From Daphnia pulex (Eukaryota > Arthropoda > Branchiopoda > Diplostraca > Daphniidae): 64,000 bases of DNA. A program made the translations under genes and the position numbers. The notes below the pieces were generated by a model. That model ran no database searches, was not told the DNA's origin, and saw nothing but the letters and a program-made list of their open reading frames with translations. The stretch spans positions 8,928,001 to 8,992,000 of the forward strand of contig NC_060020.1 of assembly GCF_021134715.1 (NCBI RefSeq). Reading direction: 5' to 3'. The stretch's first letter is position 1, and the number at the start of each line of letters is the position of its first letter. Below, piece after piece: positions 1 through 12,856 of this stretch.

Positions 1-1115
1 ACTTTTCGCATCTCATCTCGTGAGAGATGCGGCATTGTGCGGCATTAAAAAAAAGTCAGAGAGAAAGCAATTTATATACAAAAAATGTATTGGCTATGCA
101 GACGTTGGTACAAGCGGTACAAAAAAAAAGGCCAAGTAAACAAAAAGAAAGTTCAAGAGGGAGGGTGGTGGTGGTGGTGGAAGTGTAGTTCCCATGTCTC
201 AGAAGGATGGGTGGGTGGTAGACTATGAGAGAGAGAGAGAGGAGGACATGTTTCCGTGTTCTGAAGCCCAAACCTTTGTGAGAAAATACTGTTCGAGCCA
301 AGGCTGTATTGAAGATGAGCAAAGATGAAAACCATGAAAGCGTAGAGGCAGATTTCCTTCAGATAGCAAGCGTAAAACGAGATGTGCGAGAATATGGACA
401 TTTTGCCATTTGGTCGAGCGACCCGTGTTGTCTAACATTTAGAAAGTAAGATTATGTTGAGAGGGTGGGTAGCTTCATTCAAAGCGTTTGGATCAATTCC
501 TTATTCTACTCGGGTATCAAAAGCTGCCTTCTTTACAGCATCCTTCGTCAGAGGTGCTTCCAAAATACACACATTTTTCTTTATAACATCAGCACCTTTC
601 CGTGGGAAATCGATCGTCTGGTGTTACGATTTCGTGGCCCGTCAAACCGTAGTTGACCATGAAAATGAGAGGAGGAGGATTAGCTAAGTGCAAAGGTAAG
701 GAGGAGATGGTGGATGGAAATGTTACGAACACGGAACGTTTTTAGAGGGGAGCTAAATGTTTGGAGAGCAACAATCGACTTGGATTCGGCCATTGCAAAT
801 GGTCGAACAAGCCAAGAAAAACCCCACACGATGACGATCTCGAATCTGTTTTAAAAAGAGCAACCTCTCTTCTTAAAAATTCTAATACTTTCTTTCATTC
901 AAGCAGAACACTTGGCAAAATCGGCGGCAAACTATTCTAATAATGAAGTAATACAGAAGGTGGTGGAGAAAGAAAAGATGAGAAGGGATACAGAAACTGA
1001 CCAAATATCAGGAAACAAAATATCAAAGTATGGGAGAGGAAAAGGTGAGGATTATGTGTAAAATTAATTTTTTTTTTGTTTAAAAAATGAACGCTATCCA
1101 GTACGCCGTAGAGCT
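1..1115. other. 3' flank/UTR side of the Akap200-like gene
   Basis: Contains a GTG/GGT simple repeat (about 165-182) and a GA repeat (about 227-242). No coding exon is supported; the small ORFs are translations of these simple repeats. Confidence 0.4.
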
Positions 1116-4100
1116 TTATTCTTCGCTGGCTTGCACCGTTTCGGAGTTTTCGGAAGCCACCTCTGCTTTCTTTTCACTCTCCTAAATTAAACAAAGAACC
1201 ACATGATTCAATTCGCTGATTAACCAATATTAAAATGTATAATGGCTGATTATTACCTGGACAGGCTCGGCTTCAATCACGGGTTGAGCGGATTCCTGTT
1301 CATTTGTTTCAACGGCGACTTCTTCAACTGGAGCCTCTTCGGCAGCAGGTGCAGACTCACTAGCTTCAGTTTCCTAATATGGCGAAAGAAAAATGAACAT
1401 TTCCAACCAACTCAAATTACCGCCCCCCCCCAAAAATAACTTAATATAGACTGAAATTCAATCCGCTTTCATTCATTCTTTCAATTGAAATCAAGTCACG
1501 TATTACGACTGGCTGCAAGCGTTGACACTCATAGTTGAAAACTACACGAAAGGGTCGTGGTGGGCAGTAAGGAAATACTCAAGATGGCGAGGAATGACTA
1601 GACTGCGTCACTCGAGACGCCAGTCTTGGTTACACGCGAAGAATGCGCAAGTTCTCTCGTCTTAGGACTTACTGGTTGAGCGGGTTGAGTTTCAACTTCA
1701 GATGCCACAGCTTCTTGGGCTGGAGCGTCCACTTCCTCCTGTTTAGGTTCTTCGGCGGCTGGGGCGGCAACCTCCTCGCTGGCTGGGCTCGACTCAGGTG
1801 TGGTCTCCTGTTTGTCTTCAACTACAGCGGCTGAGTCCTCCTTAAAATAAAATGCAATCAAATAACAATGAGTGTGGGGGGAAGAACACGAGAACAAAAT
1901 TCTGCTGACGAGACAAACAGTCAAGTCAGGTCAAGTCGGTTGGCTAATGAGGGCCCAAAAATACCTTGACGGGAGCGGTCGTTTCCTCGGAGCTGGCTTC
2001 AGCAACGACTGCAACGGGTTCCTCCACTGAGGTCGATTCTTCTGCGGCAACTGGAGCGACATCGACAACTTGTTCGGTGGTTTCAGCTTTGGTCTTTTAA
2101 AAGAAAAGAAAAAATCAATTTCAATTAATCATCAACTCTGAGAAACAGACAAACTATTTTTTAAAAAAAAAGAGAGGCCTCTTAATAAATCTAGGGGCCA
2201 GTTCTTAAAGGGCCAAGTTACCGATTCCATTTCGAATAGTTAAGTGGATAGAGAAGGGGCGAGAGTTGAACAAGTGCGAGTGCTTGAAGGAGAGGTTGAA
2301 TGCTGACTGACAAAAGCGACTGGCAGTCGGAGAACACGTCGCGTTCGCTGTGTGCGCCGCTGCATGCAACGCGAGGAAGAAAAAGGGGTGTGTTCCGAGG
2401 TTTTTAGTTACGTACCATGGCTGAGCTCTCGGTTCCACAGACCTCGATAGCCATGTTCAAAATGCGTAGTAGAGAGAATACAGCCACGTCCCATTGCATT
2501 CCCTTCTTCAAAAAGCCCTGACCCTTTTCCCATCCGTTTGTCGCTGGCTAATAATCCCCGTTAGACATTTAAGCGGGTATTACTTTAGTTCAACTATGCG
2601 GACGCTTGCTCGCTTGCTTGACAAACGGCCGAAAAGAATCAACGTTCAGAATATATTATATATATATGATGATGTGAAATCAAACCAGACTAGAATTCAG
2701 CCATCCTATTCTTGGCTGAACATATCGACCAGCTAGTCGCGTTCGAGCAGCGGCCGATAGGGCTGAAGTGGTCAAACGGCGCGCATACGTTCCACGGTCA
2801 TTAACGGAGGATCTATTTATGGTGATACAACTCACGTATCGCCCCTCTAAGCTAAACCGCAGCGTTCCCATTTCAATATGACGACGTTGGCATTCCAGGC
2901 CCGTAGCCGTCGCCGTAGAGTAGTTTTCCACACACACACAGAGAGAGAGAAGGCCTCTCGTGCCTTTTAAGTTGCTGCTATGTCGAGTCAAGTGGACTCG
3001 CTGCTCAAATGTCTACATACATATAGGATTAGCCTGTGGGCCAACTGGACAAAACCTCTTTCGACTCGTCCGTCGCCATTAAAAAGAAAAGAAAAATACA
3101 AATAAACTGCGTAGCGTGGCCTTGGGTCTAGTGTTGCATTCCACCGCATCTCCGACGACCAAAAAGTTAGGAGCCGAATATTCATTCATGTTACACTGTC
3201 TGCCATCGACGTCCCTTTGGCCACATCCCGCGCCACTGGCCTCACTGCGCACAAGGCCGTTTTCAATTACTTTTTACGATTCGACCGGACGTAAGCGATG
3301 CCCACCAGCTTTATCGAATCCGACAAAACACAGAAAAACAACGGAATGCGCGTTAAACGAATAGAAAAAGCAACCAACAACATTGCCAGTTGCATCCTAA
3401 CATTATTTTATATATACACACACTCATACGATGTCCGTCCGCCCACCCTACAACTCGATAATTTATCCACACACGTAGCTTTCTCCGACATCAACCGTTT
3501 TCGATTTCATTGAACAATCGATGTCTAGACTCTGGACTGATGGGCAACCTCGAGCGGTCGCATCCAAGGGCATGGCCTGGAAATCACCGAGACCAGAGCC
3601 GGGCTATTGTTTCAATACCAAGATACAAAACCCAGGATGAAGAGGAATTTTCAAGCCGGTTCCAGATTCCTGACCTAAGTGTCGGCGCTTTCACCTGGGC
3701 ATGCCGTGTGGAATCTCTCTAGCCCAATCCTAATACGGAACTTTTTGATTTTAAAATAGAGGACAGCGCATTTTTTTATCGATTATCACTGGACTGGCTA
3801 CGCCGAAAATGGTGTCGACTTTCGAGGACAAATGGCTTTTAAACAAAATTCTGTCAAATCGATAAAAAAGAAAGGAACAATTCCAGGTTCGTCGCCACAT
3901 TCAACCTCCCCAACACTTGTTCCAAAACGAGACAGCCCGTGGCGATACGAGAAAGTGGACACTATAGGAACGTCTCATACACCTGCAATGCAGGTGTATT
4001 ATCCAGGCACACACAACACATGGCTGCATTAGTCTTGATTGTATTAGTACCAACTCGCGTAACAAAGAGTTGTTTTATCGAAAACTATCATCTTGTTGTT

Positions 4101-5647
4101 ATTCTGCTGAAATAATAGAAGAATGAATCAACTTAAATGGTGCATCAGTTTAGGTCCAGCATCTAAACCCGGCAGATGGCAGCACATGATTGACCACATC
4201 TGTCTAGCAAAACGTAACCAGACGGCGAAAGAAGTAGCAATAAATTAACAAAACAAGTTAGCTGCTACTATTGTGGGAGGGAGTATCTGCAACAGGAATC
4301 TAATGGCCCGCTAGAATTACCAATGCAAAAAGGAAGTTGCGCCATCAATGGAATGTCGGAATGCACAAACCGGCGGTATGCAAGGATATCAAGTCGTATT
4401 AAGATAACTCTCATGAAGTGCGGGCACGAAGACGAACGCGTTTTTGACCCAGCGTGGGCGAGGGGGTAAAAATATCAAGCTAATCGATAAATGTGTCTAG
4501 CCAGGGCAATAAATGGGCGACTACCATCTTTTTTATCTCAACTGATGATTGTCGACATGCAATGCATCAAGTCGCGCACGTTTCAAGTTCTTGACATACT
4601 TTTCTAATAAATCGATATCTATTCTTTGGCTACCGACACACAAAGAAAATCTAAAAACATCAAACTAATGGATATAGAACAAATCTTTTTGGTCGGCTGT
4701 AAATGTCTGAAAGTATCCCAACATCCTTCCTTCACAGGCATTCCTGCTAACGATTTAGGTTACATCCAGGCAGAAGAGTGTGGGCAACGGAAACTTGACA
4801 CTTGAAAACAAGAGCCGTCGCTCGAGCTGCTGCACGACTAGAGAGAAACGACATTTCCTCTAATTGCGCAAACTTGAATGCAAGAAAAAAGAGAATTGAA
4901 CCAGAAAAACACATACCGCAGACGTGGAACCGTACCTAGCCGTCGGCACTGTCACTATCTCGTTATAATCTAATATTCATATATATCCTTTAAAAGAAAA
5001 AAAAACAGCTGTTGGTCCACAGCACGTGTGGCGCAAGAGAAGTAAAAGGGACATGCGCTACGAACTTTGAGCGAATTTAAAAAGTCCAATCCGATTCCAA
5101 TTGGCTTTCAAATCCTCTTAATTTCTTACTTGTGGCTAGAGAGCTGCGACGAAATAGAGAAAACAGTTGGGACTTACCTCTTTGGCCACATCTCCATTTT
5201 TGTTGTTCTCTTCTTTCGTCTTCTTCTCTCGTCTCAAGAAGCTGAAGCTTCGGAATGATCGCTTCTTCTTGACCTTTTCTTTCTTCTCGTCCTTTTGCGT
5301 AGATGGAGATTCTTCAACTTTGCTATCGTTGGCTGCCTCCGTCACACTCTTGTCTTTGACATCCTCCTGGATGCTCTTGTCCTATTGAAAAACAAAAAAA
5401 CGGATACGGAAATTGAAACAATCTTCATCGAGACGGAAAGTGTAAGATGATAAAATATTACCAATTCGACGGCTTCTGTAGTCTTTGTTTCACCATTGAT
5501 GGGGGTCTTGATTTCCTCCTCGATATTTTCGATCGTCTGGTTGGTGGCATCATTGTTCTGAGGAATTTTCTCGACCACAGCAGCAGGTGCCTCTTTTTTG
5601 GGCGACCCGGAAATGTCGACGGACCGCTTGCTCTGTCTCAAACCCAT
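1116..5647 (-). CDS. Akap200: Akap200/MARCKS-like myristoylated scaffold protein
   Basis: Six coding exons on the minus strand: 5647-5462, 5381-5178, 2093-1965, 1840-1673, 1373-1257, 1181-1116. All junctions are GT-AG and all introns are phase 0, giving about 289 residues. The start MGLRQSKRS places Gly at position 2 followed by basic residues, as in N-myristoylated proteins. Exon 2 carries a basic stretch with interspersed Ser/Phe (KKKRSFRSFSFLRREKK, about residues 105-121) that resembles the MARCKS effector domain, which binds acidic lipid, calmodulin and actin and is switched by PKC. The remainder is acidic and rich in Glu, Ala, Pro and Val, probably disordered. Drosophila Akap200 combines these traits and also anchors PKA RII; I cannot point to an RII helix with certainty. 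Because every exon is phase 0, any internal exon could be skipped. Alternative: a plain MARCKS homologue. Gene structure is firm, the name less so. Confidence 0.65.
2416..2454 (-). other. Alternative first coding exon (13 codons) of the Akap200-like gene
   Basis: On the minus strand an ATG at 2454-2452 opens MAIEVCGTESSAM, followed directly by a GTACGT donor in phase 0. That matches the phase-0 acceptor of the next exon at 2093. An AT-rich TATATATA tract lies about 200 bp upstream (near 2650-2668). A transcript starting here would lack both the myristoylation start and the MARCKS-like basic domain and make a purely acidic protein. Inferred from splice and phase logic only. Confidence 0.45.
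2455..5177. other. Long intron of the Akap200-like gene
   Basis: No exon with convincing coding sense and splice sites was found here apart from the alternative first exon at its left edge. It contains CA/GA simple repeats (about 2930-2950) and the AT-rich tract near 2650. Short ORFs on both strands look like chance. Confidence 0.5.
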
Positions 5648-5793
5648 GGTAACGTATCGTCTTGTGGAAAAAAGTAAATTCGAAAAAAAAGGTGGGCTGT
5701 AAAAGGGACGCTCTTCCAACTTTTTGTGATTCTTCAATTTAACAGAGCTCGTCGTCACGCTGAGGCGTCTCGCTATCGTCACTCTAAATTTAC
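5462..5793 (-). other. Akap200: First coding exon of the Akap200-like gene with 5' UTR
   Basis: A TTGGCAG acceptor at 5794-5800 (minus) opens this exon. ATG is at 5647-5645 and the donor follows 5462. About 145 nt of leader precede the ATG, so at least one non-coding exon lies upstream. A candidate is the exon ending at 9567, which ends in a good GTAAGT donor. Confidence 0.55.
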
Positions 5794-8700
5794 CTGCCAA
5801 AATAGAAAAAACAAAATCGTTAAGAAAAAGATTCGTCGCAGATGTGTCAATGTAAAGCGTTAAAGCAAGTGGCTAATGGTTATGCGTTCATGGAAATGGT
5901 CTAGAAGAAAAAAAAGAAGAAACGGAACACGGTCTCAATCAGTAATTCTGGGTAACTCGTGCGTGCATTGGTGTTACTACACGGAGTCGGCTTAGAGCAA
6001 TGAACCCAGCTGGCTACTTTTCAAGAGGCCAACGAAAGACGACTGAAAACCACGTGGTATCGGTTGTTGGCCGCATCCGGTGGGCGATGACCAAATACCA
6101 GAAACGGAAATGAAGCATACAAGCCAAAAAGGAACTAGAACACACACCCTCGCACATATGCAACAGCAAACCAATTCTCTCGTTATTATTTCATTGGCTC
6201 AATAAGAAACCGATGCATGTCACACTGAAATAGCACCGAAATGGAGCAACAACAACTACTGTCTTGAAGAAATCAATCCAACAATAACAGAAATTTTTCG
6301 TCAACAGAAGACATTCCGACTAAAGTGACAAGTGCCCTCCGTAAGACACCTGTAATTTGATTTTTAAACCAATTCGCCCTTCAAATAACCTTCAAGTAGA
6401 TTGAATACTGCAAGTATCTAATTGTAAAAAAGGAACAAATGCAGCATGTCCAGACTAACGGTTTAAGTAGGACGCCATTTTATCTGGTGGGACAGTGACT
6501 TACGCTGATTATGGCGTTTGATAGTTGAGTGAATCCTAAATGCCGATCGCAGACAAGTAAACGTGCACACGCCACGAAATAAAACCAAAACTGAAAACTA
6601 AAAAAATCGACTTGATAGAAATGGCCTCAACTGACGCTACAATCCGACGCGCGCTGTTGCTAATGGCAGAAGAAGAAGAAAAGAGTCAGATGTATGTAAT
6701 TGCAAGCATATTCAAAATTCAACTAGTTTGTGAGTCGCCAGGTGTCACTGTTGTTTCCAACAACCTCTCCCTACTATTTTTCAACCGAAAAAGTCAGAAG
6801 AGACTAACAACACATGACGTGCTTGCCGTCACGTGTCAACCAACTATATTCACCTTTGAATAAAAAAAAATAAAAATGCCACTGGTCCGCACCGATTGTC
6901 TGACACACGATGAATTTCAGAGAAAAATAACTGTTCGCCACCGACGCCAGTGAATAGAAAAACAGAATGCTACTGAAATCAATTCCGAAGTGGTTGAGGT
7001 GAACGACAAGACTGAATATCTCCTCTCCCTCCTCACACCGCCAGCGGGGGTGAATGCTCTAGGAAAAAGACGACAGAACTGGCAACTCTGCGACGCATTC
7101 CCCCCTCCCTCCCTCGATTCCGCCCATTTTCTCTTTGACGATACGCTGATTCATTTCCTTGGAAATATATTCTCACTCAATCGCATTACACCCATTTGTT
7201 AATTCCGCAAGAGCACATAGGAAATTTAAAAAATTATTATCAACTTGGATGAATTTTTTGTTCAAAACGGAAAATGATAGCTCGAATCCCAAGTGGGTGG
7301 TGGTGTTTAAGCTTAATTCCCATCCGGCAAAAAGGTATTACATATTTTGTTTCGTGATGGCGAATGATGGCCTTGAGGAAGACAAACAATTCTGCTGAAT
7401 TGAATCCGTATGATGGTTCAATTGAACAGATTGTCAACAATAACCTTGGAACCGGATATGAAGCAAATACACCCAATGCGTCAATCCAAATAACTAATAC
7501 TCCTGATGATGATTTGAATTGCATTTAAAATTCAGAGAACAAGCTAAGAAGATAATGATGGCTTACGAGTCAAAAGAAAAACACAGAACAACGACCTAAA
7601 GGATAAAACATTGACTGAGAGTTGGGGGGGGGGGGGAAGACAGTTTTCGCCTTAAGGTCAAATGGCTTCCAGCTATTTTTCAAGGACGCAATTGCAAATG
7701 TCCACTATCAGAGGAAAAAGGGATCAACTATCAAAACGACTCTAATAACAAACAAAAATCTCGTTTTTAGAAAAATCAGAGAACGAGTCAATAATTGCCA
7801 AGCAAACGGGCGTGGTGATAAGTAATCTGTCGAAAGAATTACAACACCAAAGTGTGACTCACCAAAGTGGGCGGGGGGAAACAATTAGTCAAGGAAATAA
7901 TACCGCCACGGAATATCAAGAACGATAGCACAATCACAGCAAATGAGTGAAAGGGGATGCGTCTTCTTTAAATGTAAGAGAAAAAAAAGCAGTACGTGTG
8001 TGCGTGATAAAAATCGATAGGAGAAAACCCCGTAGAGTTGGGTACAACCGCCAGGCTTTCTCCCCCCATCACAGAAAACCAAGAGCAACATGTGCTAGAC
8101 GGCAGAAGGCAACTATCACACCACATGGTTACTCCCAACGACAAGCGAGGGAGAAGAAAAAAGAGGCTCGAGTTACGATTCCAAGTATATCCGTATTGAT
8201 CGTAGTTTCCTTACTTTCTATATTCCGACTCATTTGTCTACTAATGTGACTCGAGCATTAATGAAACCAATTCTCTCACACACACTGCCAACTACTCAAA
8301 GTGTGGACATGAAATATAGAAATAAAACAAGGGTCTTTGTTCAAACAGAAAGCTAAACAAGCAAATATTGACACAAGATTACGAAAAATAAATATTAACA
8401 ATTCCTACATGCAAGGGATTAATATTTCTTCTTGACTCTTGTATAAAACAAAATTCTTTTTAAACTAACCCATATACCACGCCTACAACCACCGACTTCA
8501 ACAACTGCAAAAAAAAGGGGAAAATCGAAACATCCCCCCCCCCTCTCCTGTCGGCGTTGTCAGTTTTGTTGTGGACATGGTGCGCATACCGGTGCGTCTG
8601 TTTAGTCTACCGGCCCCACCCAACAATCCCCCCCCCCCAACTCTCAACCACCTTTCCTCTGACGACGATTTTCCAACGACTCGTTTCGCTTAGACGCCAT

Positions 8701-9560
8701 ACTTATATAGCCCGAGGGTAAGGGGGTGAAATAGACTAAAGCTGTGGCAAGGGGGGGGGGGGGAGACAAGATACTGTTAGACACAGACTCGACAAAAAGA
8801 AAAATCTTTAAGAGTCGGGAGGTTGGAATGCCCACCTTGATACCAAGTTGTTGTCAAATTCTCCCCAAGGTTTGGTTTGTTTCGAGTCAGATCGAGACCA
8901 AAATTAAACTTTTGACATGACGCGTCAAAAACAGAATTCTAAGCTTCCTCAATCAAATACTTAGTAGGGATCCATCAAGTAAAAAGAGATGCTATTTTGA
9001 ATAGCGCACGTGACAGGTCAAATATGGCGGCAAAAAGATAAATCGTTGTTGGAAAGCTTTGAGAAATACCCTATCGCACACTGAGAAACTGACTCAAAAT
9101 CCTGAGAAACTGACGATTAGTTACCAACAGCTTTATCTCTGAGACAATCCAATTGACACTAAGATGTTAAGTAGCCATTTTGGACAATTTTGGCATTAGC
9201 GTTTAAATATTCACAATCAGACCAGTCGTTCAATCTAATGTTTAGTGGTTTTCTAACAAGTCAAACTAGCTCTAGACATAAATAAAGCGCCATTACAAAT
9301 TTTAGTTTGTATACTTGTCTCTTTTCTCAGTCCTCTTGGTCGGTTGATGTGACGCACCCATGCTTGTCAGACAGACTTGCCTCGCTCTCTGTCTGTTAAC
9401 GTAGCCCCCCACCCCCCTTGTCACAGGGAAATAATAGAATCATTTCGTAATTCTTAACCGACAACTATTTTCACATTTTCCTTCAAAAAGTTAGCAAACA
9501 GAGCAATAAGTGCCGATAATGAGTCACACAAGAACAAAAATAGTCAAATATAGATTGAAA
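5794..9560. other. 5' intron region of the Akap200-like gene
   Basis: No supported gene. Notable content is homopolymer G runs (about 7623-7635 and 8750-8763) and C runs (about 8534-8543, 8630-8638). A short ATG frame at 8697-8650 (minus) preceded by TATATAAG sits too close to that TATA to be a normal start and was not called. Confidence 0.4.
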
Positions 9561-9566
9561 ACTTAC

Positions 9567-9740
9567 CGGGAAAAGGGAACTTTCGATAACTGAACACGCA
9601 AGAACCACTTCAACAAGACTCTCAAAGCCAAAGCCAAAGCCAAGCCTACAAGCGCTTAAATTGGTACTTGGTACCGCCGTTCTGCCGGCTTTGGCGCTTA
9701 TCGTTGGCGTATCTTTTCGAAATTTGATGCACAAACGCCA
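9567..9740 (-). other. Possible non-coding first exon of the Akap200-like gene
   Basis: Minus-strand sequence ending in a consensus GTAAGT donor at 9566-9561. It contains a short CTTTGG tandem run (about 9628-9646). It would splice over a ~3.8 kb intron to the acceptor at 5794. The upstream edge (transcription start) is a guess, and no coding sense is seen. Confidence 0.3.
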
Positions 9741-9800
9741 TCTACAAAATCGATCGTAAACCACATACAAGCAACAAATAGTTGCTTCGCTGTGCAACAC

Positions 9801-11517
9801 ATTTGATTAAAAAACAAACAAAACAAAACATGATTGATTTCAACGTTCCCTACGATGAGCCAGAGCCCAGAGGTTCCTATTGCTGATTATTCTGTTCAAA
9901 TAATTTGGGATTGGTACGGGCAATTGTCCATCGGCACTTTCTACCATTCATTGTTCAGTTTCCGGGGTCTTCTTAAGTTTTATTGGATGTCAATGAACGT
10001 TAACTCGAAAGCTTAAAACCATTTGAACACCCGCATTACTTTGATGTGAGTTTTGAGAAAAAGGCCAGGACCTTTTAGATTGCTCAGAAACTGTGTGAAC
10101 ATGAATCAACAAGCTCATACCACTTCGGGAACCCCCATTCAACGAGCTTGCAAGAATCCTTACAGGAAGTAAAGATAAATGAAAACACTTGAGCTGACTA
10201 AAAGAAAAAAAAAAAACTATTCTTTATCTTCTACAAGATTTATCCATATGTTTCGTATTGCGCTTATAATGATATGAAACGACGCCATATTCTCACACTT
10301 ATCTATTACCAAAATGACCTACTACACGCCTTCCAGTGTTTCATCTTGGATAGCATACATGTGTGCGTGTGTTTTCTGCACGCTCTATGTATATATCTAT
10401 AATCTTTCGTGCCATGTTATCGTCCCTAAATTACCTTCATTTGCAAGGCGAGCTCCGTGAAGATACACGCATACAGAAACACAGAACATACCGTAGCACA
10501 TGACTGCAATTCCATTACAACTACCCGCTATCCCCGTTCTACTCCTTTTGAAGAAAATTGCCGCTTTCTGTTATTTCATTACACTAGCTACACCATTACA
10601 ATAGCGATACCGATCTCGACGTGTCTTGATCCCACCTCGTTCGTCGTCGTTTGTTTATTGAGCTTGAGCCAATTGATCCTGTTGCCGTCGGTCGCAACAC
10701 AATCGAAAATCAATCACGTTTATCTTGCAATCAATAAAAATTAATCCACCTAATAAAGCCTTAACTTAGAAACGAGAAGTCCAGCAGAAGAAAATAGTTT
10801 CAGGTCGATATCTGTTATCGTCCGGTTGAAATTGGCGAACCAGCAGAAATTAGTCGAATTACCTTCGAATACATTTTTAACAGAATTTCATTACGAACGA
10901 ATATTCATCGCTCTATTGAAAACTGGTTGTTAAAGAAATTATCTTCCAAAATTAATGTTTGATTTCTCAAATGTAAAGGCAGGATTTTCAAATTAGATTC
11001 TAAAAATGCTTAGGACTTTAAAGTCTAAACAATTGAATATCTATAGCGCCTGTCTGCATGGCATCGCTTATGTCCAGGGCTTCCTATGGCCGCGACGCCA
11101 CCAAGCTTTTATCGTGCTTTTATCATGGTCTGAAATAGTATGCTTTGAAAAAAAAAAAGAACCCCTTTCGAAAATTGTTGAGGCGATATGGCGTACAGGT
11201 TGTACTTTTGATACGCATAACTTGTATTCAAGACGATGTTATTCCAACTGAAGGATTAGTGTGAAGATACAGGAACAGAAACTATATTAGTTATATTTAA
11301 TACTAATCCGGGAAGCTTTTACGATTAAAGCGAAAAAAAAAAAAAAAAATGAATGGCAAGATCCTCCTAACCATTATTTGTATAGAGAAAAGTAGATGGA
11401 ATAACTTCCCTGAAACGAAGAACTAGAAACACGCAATTTAGTTGTACAGAGGGAAATTAATTTTTTTGTAACGCCTCATAACGAATTGGCATAGAACTAA
11501 CAAATTGTTCTTGCTTA
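9801..11517. other. Interval between the AMPK-beta 3' end and the Akap200-like leader
   Basis: No gene is supported. Part of it must be AMPK-beta 3' UTR (minus strand). A 95-codon plus-strand ORF at 10457-10744 has no recognisable domain and overlaps AT-rich sequence, so it was not called. Confidence 0.4.
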
Positions 11518-12840
11518 TTAAATGGGCTTATAAAGAAGTGTAGTAACATATTTCTTTCGATAACGGTGGGTGGCACTGAGTACCATAACCCCATCTTTAA
11601 TTGATAATGCGTATAGATGACAGAGCATGACATGGTTGGGTTCCGGTAATAACGTTGGTTCACACTGCAAATGAAGGAATTATTAGTTACGTATGAGAAA
11701 TATGTTGAAATAAAAATTAAAAACTTACCGACAGCGGTGTGTCTTTATTGAGAATGACCTGAAGCTAAGAATTAAATAAACCAACATGAGTAGAATACAT
11801 TATTCCCCGTTCAAATGGCACATGTCAAATAAGGCAATTTTTCTGGTAAAAATTTTTTAAATTACCAAATGAGGCGGTAGAATTGGAGGTGCAAATTTTT
11901 CTTGTGGCCGAGGTGTTGGGACATCTTGACCATAATCCTCTAAAATTAAAAATTGGTGTTATTAACTAATTCAACTAAACAAAAAAATTTGTAATGATGC
12001 ACCTGAACTTTGGGAACCAGAAACGGTACTGCTGTCAATGTCTAGTGCATCAAAAACTTCGAAATCTGATTTCTTTACTGAAATAATCTAAAATATTAAT
12101 CAAGATTTCCAAAGCATTAATAAGTTTCAAACAATTTATAAAACACAAAATTATTTTACGTTGTTTTTAGATCCGATTCCATTATCTGTGACAGGCTATG
12201 CAATCAAAAGTAATTTTTGGGTATATTAATTTTTTATACTTGATTTATAAACAGTGCAATTTTTTTTACTTACCTCAGTTGGATCATGCATCCACTCTCC
12301 ATCAACCAGAAATTTGTATTGATGTTCTCCTTCAGGCAAGTCAACAATTGTAACAAAATCTCCATGGCTGCATACATTTTATTATGTTATTAAATGATGC
12401 AGTCTTATATTAGGAAAAGAATTTACCTTTTCACCATAGGAATGGTTTTCCAGTTGGAAAAAGTACCAGTAATGTACACTTGTTTTCCCCCTCCATCCCA
12501 TTTAAAAACCGTAGGGAGTACTTTGGGAGAATTTTCTTCAGCCCCAAAGTTATCTTCTTGTGAAGGATTCAAGAGAGAGTGACTAAACTCCACAGTTCCT
12601 GAAGGACCAGATATTTCAAAACCCTGATAAAATGGGCTGGTTATTTTTTGCAAAATTTACTAAATTCTGTGCTAAGTAGGTTACTTTTGCATTCAAATAA
12701 TCATCATCATCTCCAGATGTCTGGTATAAGAGTTTGTTTGGCTTCTTATCAAAAACAAAAGCTTGGCCATCTTTGCCTGGAGAACAAGGTTGAATGTCCC
12801 CTGACTTATGACGTTCTCGTGAACTATTTGCCTGTCCCAT
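11518..12840 (-). CDS. PRKAB: AMP-activated protein kinase, beta regulatory subunit
   Basis: Scaffold subunit of the energy-sensing AMPK heterotrimer; binds glycogen and joins alpha to gamma. Eight exons on the minus strand: 12840-12685, 12623-12427, 12367-12274, 12195-12160, 12087-12003, 11939-11866, 11764-11729, 11664-11518. Phases close perfectly to 274 codons, the usual family length. MGQANSSRERH at the start is a myristoylation signal. A CBM48 glycogen-binding module spans about residues 90-155 (TVFKWDGGGKQVYITG, FSNWKTIP, DLPEGEHQYKFLVDGEW). The Ser in VKSHGDF matches mammalian Ser108. The C-terminal alpha/gamma-binding domain has PPILPPHLLQVILNKDTPLS and ends SATHRYRKKYVTTLLYKPI, nearly identical to animal orthologues. 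The Drosophila name is alicorn. An acceptor at 12857 gives a 16-nt leader in the first coding exon, so a non-coding exon lies upstream. Appears fully intact. Confidence 0.97.
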
Positions 12841-12856
12841 CACACTAACAGGAAAT

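Noticed and set aside
56..438. Three overlapping minus ORFs with His/Pro/Thr runs
   Set aside because: They translate GGT and GA simple repeats.
8644..8835. Minus ORF starting MASKRNESLENRRQRKGG with TATATAAG directly upstream
   Set aside because: The TATA is 3-4 nt from the ATG, too close to serve it, and no partner exon was found.
10457..10744. 95-codon plus ORF
   Set aside because: No recognisable domain, biased composition, ends in an AATAAAAA tract; likely chance in a UTR/intergenic stretch.
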